Shown in pieces: positions 50,702 through 59,233 of a stretch of DNA of 64,000 nt. The notes under the pieces are model-generated. The model was not told where the DNA came from and did not search any database. It saw only the letters and a list, made by a program, of their open reading frames with translations. A program made the position numbers and the translations under genes. How positions within the stretch are numbered: position 1 is the stretch's first letter; each line of letters begins with the position of its first letter. Source of the stretch: Phototrophicus methaneseepsis (GTDB lineage Bacteria; Chloroflexota; Anaerolineae; Aggregatilineales; Phototrophicaceae); contig NZ_CP062983.1 of assembly GCF_015500095.1 (NCBI RefSeq), forward strand, positions 5,022,001-5,086,000. The letters are read 5' to 3'.

Positions 50702-51442
50702 TTACAGCATCGCCTCACCACCATCGACGTTGATAGATTGCCCTGTGAGGAACGCCGCAGCATCGCTGCACAGGAACAACACCACAGAAGCGACTTCTTC
50801 CGGCGTGCCCATCCGCTTCATCGCGTTCGCTGGCACTTCAGCAGCAGGCATATCCGGCTCAAGGACATTGCCAGGGCAAACGGCATTAACGCGGATCGCA
50901 TTGGGGGCCAGCTCACGAGCGACTTGTTTGGTCAACCCAATGATGCCGGATTTCGTCGCTGTATAACTGACACCCTGTTCAATCGTATTGGGATGCCCGG
51001 CTGTGCTAGCGATATTGATAATCATACCGCCGCCCTCATCAATCATAACGCGGCTCAGGAGCTGTGTCATGAAGAAGGTGCCCGTCAGGTTCACTTCGAT
51101 CTGACGCCGCAAATCCCATTCATCGACCTGGACAAAAGGTTCTGATTTATAGATACCAGCGGCATTGACGAGGATATTCACACCGCCGAAAGCTTCTCGT
51201 GTGGTTTCGATCAGAGCTGCAGCCTGAAAGCGATTGCCCACATCGCCTTGGAAGGCAATGGCGCGCCCACCTGCATCAACGATCAACTGCTGGACATCTT
51301 CACAACGGTCGGGGTTGAGATCATTGACAGCAACAGCCGCCCCGGCCTGTGATAATGCGATAGCGATGGCTTTCCCGATTCCTGCCCCGGCACCTGTAAC
51401 AATAGCGGTTTGACCGCTTAAATCTACGGAGAATCCGGGCAT
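50702..51442 (-). CDS. Short-chain dehydrogenase/reductase
   Basis: 246 residues from ATG 51442. It has the cofactor loop TGAGAGIG, NAAG, catalytic Ser in INIAST, and YTATK (Tyr and Lys of the active site), then the PG motif region VNAVCPGNV. It is a classical NAD(P)-dependent SDR; substrate unknown. It overlaps the upstream hydrolase gene by 19 bases, so translation is coupled. A TTG at 51457 would be an alternative start. Confidence 0.92.
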   Translation of the reverse strand: MPGFSVDLSGQTAIVTGAGAGIGKAIAIALSQAGAAVAVNDLNPDRCEDVQQLIVDAGGRAIAFQGDVGNRFQAAALIETTREAFGGVNILVNAAGIYKSEPFVQVDEWDLRRQIEVNLTGTFFMTQLLSRVMIDEGGGMIINIASTAGHPNTIEQGVSYTATKSGIIGLTKQVARELAPNAIRVNAVCPGNVLEPDMPAAEVPANAMKRMGTPEEVASVVLFLCSDAAAFLTGQSINVDGGEAML

Positions 51443-52128
51443 ATCATATCCAGCCAATCTGTAATTGCTTTTTCAGCACCGCGGTGGAAGGTACCCCCAT
51501 TGGCGTATAATACCTGGCGATTGGTATTGGGTGCCACGTAGTGCTGGGTATCATAACCTGTCTTGAGTGCGTGTGCTTCAGCGGCATCACGCCCATAAGT
51601 CTGCCAATCATTCCAGTCATTCTTGCTCATCACAATATAGACGGGCAATTGTAATGCGGTGATGGCTTTTTCATCTAACATGTTGCCGATGAGAACGAGC
51701 CCATACGGCTTTTGGATCGCGTTGAATTGGTCCAGGGCATCGTGCAATAGCAGTGAGCCTTCATTGTAGGCAGCGATGATGACGCGATTTGGATTAATAT
51801 ACTTTTGGGAGACCGCTTCTTTGTAAGCAGCAAGCGTATCCCCAACAGCAGACCCTGAGAAACCGGAGCCACTGGCGCCTGTCCCTCGTTTATCCCACCG
51901 GAAGACAGCCATGCCCAACGAAGCACCAATCCGTACAAGGTGCTGATACTCCGCACGGGACGTGCTGGTGGCATGCTGGATGACGAAAATCAGCGGATAC
52001 CCACCAGACGGGGGATCCACATTTGCGTAATCCGTTTGCCCTGCCAGCCGGACACTATCGCCATTGAAGAAAACAGGCTGCGTGATACCGATGGATGGGT
52101 CATTCTTTGGTTTTTGATCTGCGACCAT
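51424..52128 (-). CDS. Alpha/beta-hydrolase-like protein with altered nucleophile elbow
   Basis: 234 residues from ATG 52128; a TTG 30 bases upstream is possible. Strands YPLIFVIQHATSTSR and VFRWDKRGTGASG match the alpha/beta hydrolase core of S15/S9-type small hydrolases. The elbow reads AAYNEGSLL where GHSEGG is normal, so Asn takes the place of the nucleophile Ser. A late TFHRGAEKAITDW holds the His. It overlaps the SDR gene. Either a pseudoenzyme or one with an unusual nucleophile. Confidence 0.78.
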   Translation of the reverse strand: MVADQKPKNDPSIGITQPVFFNGDSVRLAGQTDYANVDPPSGGYPLIFVIQHATSTSRAEYQHLVRIGASLGMAVFRWDKRGTGASGSGFSGSAVGDTLAAYKEAVSQKYINPNRVIIAAYNEGSLLLHDALDQFNAIQKPYGLVLIGNMLDEKAITALQLPVYIVMSKNDWNDWQTYGRDAAEAHALKTGYDTQHYVAPNTNRQVLYANGGTFHRGAEKAITDWLDMICPDSP

Positions 52129-52479
52129 ACGCGCTTTACCCTTGTTGTTTGTGTACAAACGCCACGAGTGTCAACAATGAGAGCTATATCCAAAGAAACA
52201 GGGATTTAATATGCAAAAATATTAGTTTCGAGGGCGCGCGTCTTTCCAGTAAAGCAGGTGGAAAATGGCGTTTCCCTATTATGGCATAATTTGGTTCATT
52301 AAGGGAATAACGATTTGTCATATATAACGAACATGTTTGTCTAAAAGCAGCAAATAACCCTCAACTTGACGTTTTAGAACACCAGTGCTACGCTATATAA
52401 CAACTGTCATTAATTTTCTGTATGTAAACTGATACGCATTTCCAACAGCGTACCTGAATATGAACCAGGTTAACACCCC
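52129..52479. other. Divergent intergenic region, 351 bp
   Basis: This gap separates the hydrolase-like gene (minus) and nurA (plus). It holds a good candidate nurA promoter, listed separately. The rest is AT-rich with no further gene seen. Confidence 0.6.
52366..52394 (+). promoter_or_regulatory. Candidate extended -10 promoter for the nurA operon
   Basis: TTGACG at 52366-52371 and TACGCT at 52389-52394 are 17 bases apart, with a TG two bases before the -10 (extended -10 form). The nurA ATG is 85 bases further on. Confidence 0.5.
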
Positions 52480-53757
52480 ATGACACTTGAGTTCAACAAA
52501 ATTGTGCAACAAGTCTATAACATGGGCGCGATGTTGGATAAACTGGACTTCGACATCACCGATAGTCTAGCACTTGCCCGCGAGCGTTTCCTCGCTGCGG
52601 GCGATCTGGGCCGCGTCTGGGAACGGATCGAATGGGTTCGATCCAGTGAAATCAGTCATTATCGTGGCGCTGCCCCCCCCGATTTACCCGATGCCGAGCC
52701 CATTAATAGCATCATTCCGCCGCCTGCCCCACCCACCTATGCGACAATCATCGCCGCAGATGGCTCTCAGGTGTATCCTGATGAACTCGCTCCTGTGCAT
52801 TATTATCTGCTCAATGTCGGGCTGTATGTGTATTATCACAGCCAGGGTACCGCCGACGCCCCAACACCGGAGCAGTATACCTACCCCAAACTATTCTTCC
52901 ATCGTGAGCACGTCCATGATCGCTATGGGCGCATCATCAGCAACGGCACTGTCGACGACCGGCGTACTGTAGCCGAGCTAAAGCGCCTCGCCCAGACAGC
53001 CTGGGAACGCCGCAGCCCGGACCTCCCGTTGATTGCGTTGTATGATAACCGCCTGCTGTACCTGCCGGGTAACGATGCCCACGAGAGCGATGATCTCATG
53101 AGCGAATATCTGGCTGCACTGGTCCACATGCAAGACGCTGGGGCCACGCTGGCAGGGTATATTGATAATCCTTTCCGCGCCAAGCGCTTTATGCAGCTTC
53201 TTTTCCTGATGAGCATCGAAACAGAAGCCGAACTCAAGGCACGCCAGGTCGAAATTTCCCGCTCTGGCGACCTGGAAGGCCTGCGCGACCAGCAGTTCTT
53301 CTATGCCATCCTTGAAAATGGCGAGCGCTCTGCCATCATGGTGCAGAACTCCCCACAGAACAAGCTATTCCGCGACCGTGGCAAAAGCTACGAAATCGCA
53401 TTTTTTTATCTCAAGGTCCACAACAGCTACCAATCAAAGGTTGTGCGCGTCGATATCCCCATGTGGGTGGCCCGTGATAAAGTCCGTGTCGATGCTCTGC
53501 ACGCGCTGCTATTACACCAATGCCAGTTACAGGGCCGCAACCCCTACCCTTACGCGATCACCCGCGCCGATGAATTGGCCTGGATTGGCAGCAAAGACCG
53601 CAGTAAATTGGACGAACTGGTTAATGTCGAGGTAAGGCGCATCAAAGAAGACCTTGTCGGACGCACGCTAACCGCTAAAATGCGCGGCAAAGAACTGGCC
53701 CGCAGTGAGAAGCGCTACCATAACATGTTAGGCGAGGAAATCATTGATGACCGATAA
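52480..53757 (+). CDS. nurA: NurA-domain nuclease
   Basis: 425 residues. NurA nucleases act with the HerA helicase at broken DNA ends. The first metal-binding block IIAADGSQVYPDE sits near residue 90, with the conserved Asp-Gly-Ser; the following VDDRRTVAELKRLAQ and YDNRLLYLPG, and later ALLLHQCQLQGRNPYPYAITRADELA, fit the family's C-terminal His/Asp region. No signal peptide. It overlaps the next gene by 11 bases. The herA gene lies about 3.7 kb further in the same direction. Confidence rests on the DGS motif plus the neighbour herA. Confidence 0.87.
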   Translation: MTLEFNKIVQQVYNMGAMLDKLDFDITDSLALARERFLAAGDLGRVWERIEWVRSSEISHYRGAAPPDLPDAEPINSIIPPPAPPTYATIIAADGSQVYPDELAPVHYYLLNVGLYVYYHSQGTADAPTPEQYTYPKLFFHREHVHDRYGRIISNGTVDDRRTVAELKRLAQTAWERRSPDLPLIALYDNRLLYLPGNDAHESDDLMSEYLAALVHMQDAGATLAGYIDNPFRAKRFMQLLFLMSIETEAELKARQVEISRSGDLEGLRDQQFFYAILENGERSAIMVQNSPQNKLFRDRGKSYEIAFFYLKVHNSYQSKVVRVDIPMWVARDKVRVDALHALLLHQCQLQGRNPYPYAITRADELAWIGSKDRSKLDELVNVEVRRIKEDLVGRTLTAKMRGKELARSEKRYHNMLGEEIIDDR

Positions 53758-54349
53758 TTTTGTAATTGGGCGAGTGCTGCGCGCCAGTACACGCGGCTTT
53801 GACTGTGGGACCCACAGCCGCAATATCAGCGATTACCATGATTTTGGCGCTTTCGTAAAAGCCCCCATCGCCAACAGCACCCATACACATGCCATTGGCT
53901 TGATCTACAAAATCGAAATTAAAGACGATCAGCTTATCAGTGAACTGGTCCTTGGCGAAGCTATGCCGGATTCCGTCCTGCGCGACCAGCGCGAAAACCG
54001 TATGATCCCGGTTGAGGTTAAAGTGTTGAACGTCGGCTATATGAGCGGCAGTACCATCATCCAGAGCCTGCCACCCCGCCCGCCGATGAGCCTGAGCGAC
54101 GTCACACTATGCAACGCGGAAGAAGTGCATTATTTTACGCAGCAGCATGACTTTTACCGCCTCATCATCGGCGCTTCGGAAGTGCCGAGCGATGATCTGT
54201 TGGCAGCGGCGATTCGCTATGCTTCTCAGGTTTACCCGGACGAAGGCAGTCGCTACAGTTATATGGTCCAGAGTGGTCGCCAGGTCGCACATGACTTAGC
54301 GCATGACCTGAAGCGGCTCACACACGTCTTGAATTTGATTCGCCCGTAA
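53747..54349 (+). CDS. HAS-barrel protein next to nurA
   Basis: 200 residues from ATG 53747; overlaps nurA by 11 bases. The first 100 residues have a HAS-barrel-like pattern (NFVIGRVLRASTRGFDCG, then DFGAFVKAPIANSTHTHAIGLIYKI), as found at the N-terminus of HerA and in stand-alone proteins beside HerA/NurA. The second half is helical and charged (GRQVAHDLAHDLKRLTHVL). No ATPase motif. It may help assemble or recruit the HerA ring (inference). Confidence 0.78.
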   Translation: MTDNFVIGRVLRASTRGFDCGTHSRNISDYHDFGAFVKAPIANSTHTHAIGLIYKIEIKDDQLISELVLGEAMPDSVLRDQRENRMIPVEVKVLNVGYMSGSTIIQSLPPRPPMSLSDVTLCNAEEVHYFTQQHDFYRLIIGASEVPSDDLLAAAIRYASQVYPDEGSRYSYMVQSGRQVAHDLAHDLKRLTHVLNLIRP

Positions 54350-54402
54350 GCCAAAGACACTTGTAACGGCACATTGAAACTGATTTTCCGGAGAACATCC
54401 CG

Positions 54403-54864
54403 ATGGAATATGGACACTGCCCTAAGTGCAACGCACAGGCCCTCTACAGCAGCGCAAGCGCCCCGGTTGGGCGACTGAATCGCATCCACCGCGCCGGAAT
54501 CGTCACATATGTGGTGTGCAGTGAATGCGGCTATACAGAAGGTTATTTGCTGAATCCATTCGAGCGCGACCACGTCCGTGATGAGTGGGCTATCGTCAAG
54601 GAAGTGAATAACGAAACCTTCGAGAAGTACCCGGTGCTGGATGTGAGCATGCAGGAAAACACGTGTCCTGCTTGCGGCGGCCATAACATCCGCCAGAGCG
54701 TGAACACGGATGCGCTCATGATTGCGCAGGGATTGGTCGCTTCGTTGACGCATTATGTCTGCCTGGATTGTGGCAGCGTCGAGCGATATGTGCTCTCAGA
54801 AGGAGATCGTGACGCCATCGCGCAATATTGGGCCAGAGCAGATCGCCCGCCAGCACGTACTTAG
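54403..54864 (+). CDS. Two-module zinc-ribbon protein
   Basis: 153 residues made of two zinc-ribbon-like units. Unit 1: CPKC at 6-9 then VVCSECGYTEGY; unit 2: CPAC near 88 then YVCLDCGSVERYVL. Each unit has two CxxC pairs about 30 residues apart and an aromatic after the last Cys pair. The same unit recurs in the next two zinc proteins. Spacing of 53 bases after the HAS-barrel gene places it in the nurA-herA operon. Likely nucleic-acid or protein binding (inference). Confidence 0.82.
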   Translation: MEYGHCPKCNAQALYSSASAPVGRLNRIHRAGIVTYVVCSECGYTEGYLLNPFERDHVRDEWAIVKEVNNETFEKYPVLDVSMQENTCPACGGHNIRQSVNTDALMIAQGLVASLTHYVCLDCGSVERYVLSEGDRDAIAQYWARADRPPART

Positions 54865-54969
54865 GTCCTTTTCAGCCCATTTTCAAGCAGGATTCGGGTT
54901 TTGTATCTGTGCAGAAAACGCTATATTGGGGGATGGGCTTACTGGCAAACGAAAGAAAACAATGCAGCT

Positions 54970-56055
54970 ATGATGAAGTCGAGCGAATGTCCAGTGTGTG
55001 GCAGCAGTGAGATTTTTACCGATTGGCCGCTGCCTGAGGTAAATCAGGAGTGGCGCAACCGTTACTATGATGAGGTCGAGATTACACGCGGGCGCAGTGC
55101 GCGGCTGGAGTTCTACATTTGTGGGGACTGCGGCTATGTGCATACCTATGTCAACGCTGATAAGCTCGATAGCCTCGGGCGCAGATGGCACAGGGTCGGC
55201 AGCAAGATGCGCGTTATCAAGCGCCTTTCAGAAGCAGCCGACGCCCTCAGCGACGAGGCCCCAACCAACACCGTGACAGAATCGATTCAGGCTCAGCAAG
55301 GGGACCTGGAAGAACCCCAACCCGCTAAACCTCGCTTCACCAGGAGACGCGCACCTGTCGAACCCGCATTCCTAATAGATGAGCCTGTCGAGATCAACGA
55401 ATCTGCCGAAGAAGAAACCCTCCCAGCAGAGACAACACCCCTAGAAGGGGCCGAAGCTGATGAAGCCGTCATGGACGAGCCAGTCTATGCAGAGGACGAA
55501 GAAGCCTCAATAGAAGACGATTTCATCGAAGAGGATTTCATCGAAGAGGAAGCGCCTTTCGTAGACGAAGCCGCTGGCGTATCAGATGCGACCATGGACC
55601 CATCTGATACGGAGGTCTCCGTCACAGCAGATTTCACCAGAGAAGAACCCATTCCGGACGACGAGCTTGTCGAGATGGACGATACGATCCCGGCAGATGA
55701 TGCTATCGAGATGGAGGAGCTTGCTCCTGAGGATAAGCCCAAGGCACAGCCTGTTGTAATCAAGCCCGCCCCTGCCCGCCTCACGGATGTGCAGTGGGAA
55801 GAAGTGGAAGAATTATTGGCGGCTTACCAGGTCAAGCGGACCAAGCACGATGCACGGGATATTGTCGATGCGATTGTGTACAAGCAGGTCACGGGGCGCA
55901 GTTGGAAGAAGTTGCCGGATGCGTTCCCGCCCCACCGCAGCGTTTACCGTTATTATCGGCGCTGGTGCAAATCTGGGGCGTGGTCGCTGATACACGGGTA
56001 TCTGAAAGTGCAGCTCAGGTTTGATCTGGGCGATAATCCCTGCGAGACGCCGTAA
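54970..56055 (+). CDS. Zinc-ribbon, acidic linker and transposase-derived DUF4096 domain
   Basis: 361 residues from ATG 54970 (paired ATGs; weak site). Zinc ribbon with C7/C10 and C51/C54 (CPVC, CGDCGYVHTY), then an acidic linker of about 180 residues with repeats such as DFIEEDFIEEE. The last 90 residues (about 270-350) read RLTDVQWEEVEELL, DAIVYKQVTGRSWKKLPDAF and YRYYRRWCKSGAWSLIHGYL. This is the DUF4096 N-terminal domain of IS5-type transposases, without the DDE catalytic part. The domain has probably been taken over for DNA binding. Confidence 0.82.
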   Translation: MMKSSECPVCGSSEIFTDWPLPEVNQEWRNRYYDEVEITRGRSARLEFYICGDCGYVHTYVNADKLDSLGRRWHRVGSKMRVIKRLSEAADALSDEAPTNTVTESIQAQQGDLEEPQPAKPRFTRRRAPVEPAFLIDEPVEINESAEEETLPAETTPLEGAEADEAVMDEPVYAEDEEASIEDDFIEEDFIEEEAPFVDEAAGVSDATMDPSDTEVSVTADFTREEPIPDDELVEMDDTIPADDAIEMEELAPEDKPKAQPVVIKPAPARLTDVQWEEVEELLAAYQVKRTKHDARDIVDAIVYKQVTGRSWKKLPDAFPPHRSVYRYYRRWCKSGAWSLIHGYLKVQLRFDLGDNPCETP

Positions 56056-56127
56056 AGGCTGCCACGAAGCAGACCGGGCAGCGGTTGCGTGCAAAAAAAC
56101 GCCAGTTGATTGAGCGGAGAGCGTGAA

Positions 56128-56379
56128 ATGAGCAGGCAAATCGGGATGCGGCGTGGTATCTGCCCTAAATGCAGCCATGCAACGGTCTATAGTGGGCAGG
56201 ACCTCGCCACACAGGCCAGCAATGGCAGCTCTATCCCGATTGATTTCCGGCACCAGGCTGTGCTGGTTCATTATGTGTGCGTCGAATGCGGTTACGTCGA
56301 GAGTTATATCAGTGACCGCAGCGCCTTGGCACGTATCTACCGGCAATGGCCGCTCCCCCTGGCGAATAACAAACGGTGA
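56128..56379 (+). CDS. Small single zinc-ribbon protein
   Basis: 83 residues from ATG 56128, with a GGAGAG site upstream. One zinc-ribbon unit: ICPKCSHATVY, then VHYVCVECGYVESYISD. Sequence around the Cys pairs matches units of the two preceding proteins, so the three are paralogous. Gap to the previous gene is 72 bases. Function unknown. Confidence 0.8.
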   Translation: MSRQIGMRRGICPKCSHATVYSGQDLATQASNGSSIPIDFRHQAVLVHYVCVECGYVESYISDRSALARIYRQWPLPLANNKR

Positions 56380-56396
56380 TGGTGGTGTCGCTCAAG

Positions 56397-56435
56397 TTTT
56401 TAACGCAGAGGCGCAGAGAATCAGAGGCACAGAGG
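56397..56435 (+). repeat. Left inverted-repeat arm, 8-bp periodic (CAGAG units)
   Basis: TTTAACGCAGAG, GCGCAGAG, AATCAGAG and GCACAGAG follow one another at 8-base steps just before the AT-rich TIR gene. The reverse complement of 57301-57342 has the same unit pattern, so the two flank the TIR gene as inverted repeats. Such CAGAG repeats occur in many genomes. Confidence 0.75.
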
Positions 56436-56444
56436 GGGTGAAGC

Positions 56445-57239
56445 ATGAGTGAAGATGGGAAAATAGAGTGGAATCCGATGGAGGACGAAGCACCTAAAGG
56501 CATCATAAAGCGAGTAGAACAATTCGCATATGATCTTGCATGGGGAGTAGATAAGGGATTATGGGGTAGCCTCTTTGGTGTCACCAAAAGTGGATTAGGT
56601 ACCGAATGGGTCAACTATGCTAATAATACCGCGTTTAAAGCTTACCTAGTTCAAAAGTGGAATGAAGATCCCCCTGACGATCTTCTACTATTCTCATTTA
56701 AATATTTAAGTATTGAGCATCAACATAGTCGGTCCAATATAAACTATATCTTGACTTCAAACGCGTTCTTACTACTAAAGAAACCACCAAAAGCTCCACA
56801 AATTTTTGTTTCCTACAACCATAAAGAAAGCAGTGCATTATCATTGCTTGTAGAAGCACGGCTGAAAAATAAAGATAGCCAAATCGGTATTTTCATCGAC
56901 AAATCTATCAATGCTGGCGAATCTTGGCATCCCTACTTAGACGAGCAACTCAACCAGTGCGAAATTCTTGTTTGCTTACTAACAAAAGAGACGCTTAAAT
57001 CAACTTTTGTACGTAAAGAAATCAACTTTGCACTTGATAACAACAAGCGGGTTATCCCTTTGTGTCATGCCGGATACGCTATACCTGACATGAATTCTCA
57101 TGAAAATGATGAAGTCAATAATTTGTTGAGTCGATTAAACGAAGTACAAGCGATTTACGTCGAGCAACCAGAAAGCGCTGAAAATTATGAAATTGCACTA
57201 CTAAAATTGTTTATCGCCCTTGGTTATTCGACAATTTAG
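56445..57239 (+). CDS. TIR-domain protein, AT-rich insertion in the herA locus
   Basis: 264 residues. The N-terminal 115 residues form an unrecognised domain. The TIR domain is C-terminal (about 119-260): IFVSYNHKESSALS, IGIFIDKSINAGESW and STFVRKEINFAL with Glu192 at the NADase position. Base use differs from neighbours: by hand count 40 of 120 bases at 56641-56760 are G or C, against 39 of 60 at 57541-57600 in herA. Inverted repeats flank it. Together this suggests recent acquisition. It may be an effector gene added to the nurA-herA locus, or simply an unrelated insert. Start ATG with GGGGG upstream. Confidence 0.85.
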   Translation: MSEDGKIEWNPMEDEAPKGIIKRVEQFAYDLAWGVDKGLWGSLFGVTKSGLGTEWVNYANNTAFKAYLVQKWNEDPPDDLLLFSFKYLSIEHQHSRSNINYILTSNAFLLLKKPPKAPQIFVSYNHKESSALSLLVEARLKNKDSQIGIFIDKSINAGESWHPYLDEQLNQCEILVCLLTKETLKSTFVRKEINFALDNNKRVIPLCHAGYAIPDMNSHENDEVNNLLSRLNEVQAIYVEQPESAENYEIALLKLFIALGYSTI

Positions 57240-57300
57240 CAGGCAGCCACTCCGGCAATGTGCGTAAAGGCCCACAAAGTCAGTTGAAATGGGGTTTTGC

Positions 57301-57342
57301 TTTTCTCTGTATCTCTGCGCCTTTGCGACTCTGTGTTAAATT
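57301..57342 (-). repeat. Right inverted-repeat arm, 8-bp periodic
   Basis: Read on the minus strand it is TTTAACACAGAG, TCGCAAAG, GCGCAGAG, ATACAGAG at 8-base steps, mirroring the left arm at 56397-56435. It lies 62 bases after the TIR stop. No target-site duplication is obvious next to either arm. Confidence 0.75.
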
Positions 57343-57437
57343 GGATGCAACACCCAAAGCCATACACTCTGCCCTGTGCACACCACAGAACAGATGTACA
57401 ATAAGATGAACTCAGCAAGTTCTGGAGCAAATCACCC

Positions 57438-59129
57438 ATGACCGTTCCAACGGATCCGAATAACCTGGAGGACTGGTTCCCCGCAGACCGCAACGCGCCG
57501 ATCTATGCCACGAATGGACACAATGGCGCGGTCGCCCAACGATTGGGCGTGGTGGTTGGCGGCAGCCTCTCACGTGGGTTGGCGGTCAAGCTGGAACCAG
57601 GCACCAATGTGGAAGAAATGGCCGTTGGTCGCTATGTCGTGATCTATGGCACCCAACAGCGCTATTTTTGCATGATTAACGATATCGCGCTCGACAGCAC
57701 CAACCCCGCAATTCAGAGCGACCCACCCAATATTGACGACCCCTTCATCCGAGATGTCTTCACAGGCAATGTTGCCTATGGCCTCATCACCGTCACGCCG
57801 ATGCTGGTCATTGATGCCGATGGGCCTAAACCTGTGAAGACAATCCCTGGGCATTTCATGCGCGTCTATAACGCCACAGAAGATGATGTGAACAATGTCT
57901 TCGGCAAAGAAGGGCCGACAAACTTCAATGTTGGGTCGCCGTTGGAGCTGGAAGAAACCACGATTAACCTCAACCTCAAACGACTTGTCGAGCGCAGTGT
58001 GGGCGTCTTCGGCAAGAGTGGGACGGGTAAGAGCTTTTTGACGCGCGTGCTGCTGGCAGGCGTGGTCGCACGTGGGCAAGGCGTGAGCCTGATCTTCGAT
58101 ATGCACAATGACTATGGCTGGCAAATCACCAGTGAGAACGGCCACCACGTCAAAGGGTTGGCGCAGCTATTCCAGAGCAAAGTCAGCATCCTCACACTGG
58201 ATGCAGAGTCGTCACAGCGGCGTAATGCCAAATACGATTTTGAGATCAAGATGGGCTTTGATGAAATCGAGCCGGAAGACATCGCCATGTTAAAGGCGAC
58301 AATGAGCCTTTCCGATACGATGATTGACGCGGCCTATTCCCTGCGCAAGATGTGGGGCAAAGGCTGGATCAAGCGGTTAATCGAGGGTACGGCTGAAGAT
58401 ATGGATTATATCTCCAGCAATACCAACATCGGCGGCGGTACGCTGGCAGCGCTACAGCGCCGTATTGAGCGCTTTGAGCGGTGGCACTTCCTTGTTGAAG
58501 AAAATGAGGGCGACAGCGTACAGAAAATCATCGAACTGCTTGTGAACCAGCAAAAAAGCGTCGTGCTGGAATTTGGCCGTTATGGCAACCAGCTAGAAGC
58601 GTATATGCTCGTCGCGAACTATCTGACGCGGCGCATTCATCATCGCTATGTCGAGCTGATGGAAAAATCACTCGGTGATGCTTCCCTGGAGCCGCCCCAA
58701 TTGTTGATTACCATCGAAGAAGCGCATAAATTTCTTGAGCCACAAGTCGCCCGTCAGACGACATTCGGCATTATTGCGCGCGAGATGCGTAAGTATAAGG
58801 TGACGCTGCTCGTCATCGATCAGCGCCCCAGCGCCATTGACGAAGAAGTCATGAGCCAGATCGGTACGCGCGTCACGGCCCTATTGGATAACGAGCGCGA
58901 TATCAATGCTGTGCTGAATGGGATCAGCGGTGCGGCTGGCCTACGCGAGGTCCTGGCACGCCTTGAAACAAAGCAGCAGGCAATTATCATGGGGCACGCT
59001 GTGCCGATGCCAGTCGTCATTAAGCCACGCACCTATGACACGGCCTTCTACGAAGCCGTCACAGCCAACGCGATCACCCCCCAGGAGAGCCGTAAATCGC
59101 TCGGCAGTGGTGGCAGACGGCGTATTTAA
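57438..59129 (+). CDS. herA: HerA-type DNA translocase ATPase
   Basis: 563 residues. An N-terminal HAS-barrel (about 20-110) precedes the FtsK/HerA-type ATPase: Walker A GKSGTGKS at 192-199, and Walker B LLITIEEAHKFL with Glu427/Glu428. The arginine-finger region is IGTRVTALLDNERD, and there is a late loop GHAVPMPVVIKPR. It normally forms a hexameric ring and works with NurA in end resection. It is the last gene of the nurA-HAS-zinc set, after the TIR insertion. It is not adjacent to mre11/rad50 here, as in archaea. Confidence 0.93.
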   Translation: MTVPTDPNNLEDWFPADRNAPIYATNGHNGAVAQRLGVVVGGSLSRGLAVKLEPGTNVEEMAVGRYVVIYGTQQRYFCMINDIALDSTNPAIQSDPPNIDDPFIRDVFTGNVAYGLITVTPMLVIDADGPKPVKTIPGHFMRVYNATEDDVNNVFGKEGPTNFNVGSPLELEETTINLNLKRLVERSVGVFGKSGTGKSFLTRVLLAGVVARGQGVSLIFDMHNDYGWQITSENGHHVKGLAQLFQSKVSILTLDAESSQRRNAKYDFEIKMGFDEIEPEDIAMLKATMSLSDTMIDAAYSLRKMWGKGWIKRLIEGTAEDMDYISSNTNIGGGTLAALQRRIERFERWHFLVEENEGDSVQKIIELLVNQQKSVVLEFGRYGNQLEAYMLVANYLTRRIHHRYVELMEKSLGDASLEPPQLLITIEEAHKFLEPQVARQTTFGIIAREMRKYKVTLLVIDQRPSAIDEEVMSQIGTRVTALLDNERDINAVLNGISGAAGLREVLARLETKQQAIIMGHAVPMPVVIKPRTYDTAFYEAVTANAITPQESRKSLGSGGRRRI

Positions 59130-59233
59130 GGCCAAGATTGTCATAACTTCACAAAGGATAAGACGTTCCAGGCAGGTTGATACGTGCAAATTCTGGTATC
59201 ATGGGTGCAACAATTTTGATTGATGCATAAACT

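Noticed and set aside
54970-56055. Intact insertion sequence of the IS5 type
   Set aside because: Only the DUF4096 domain remains; no DDE region, no terminal inverted repeats and the frame is intact with a zinc-ribbon N-terminus.
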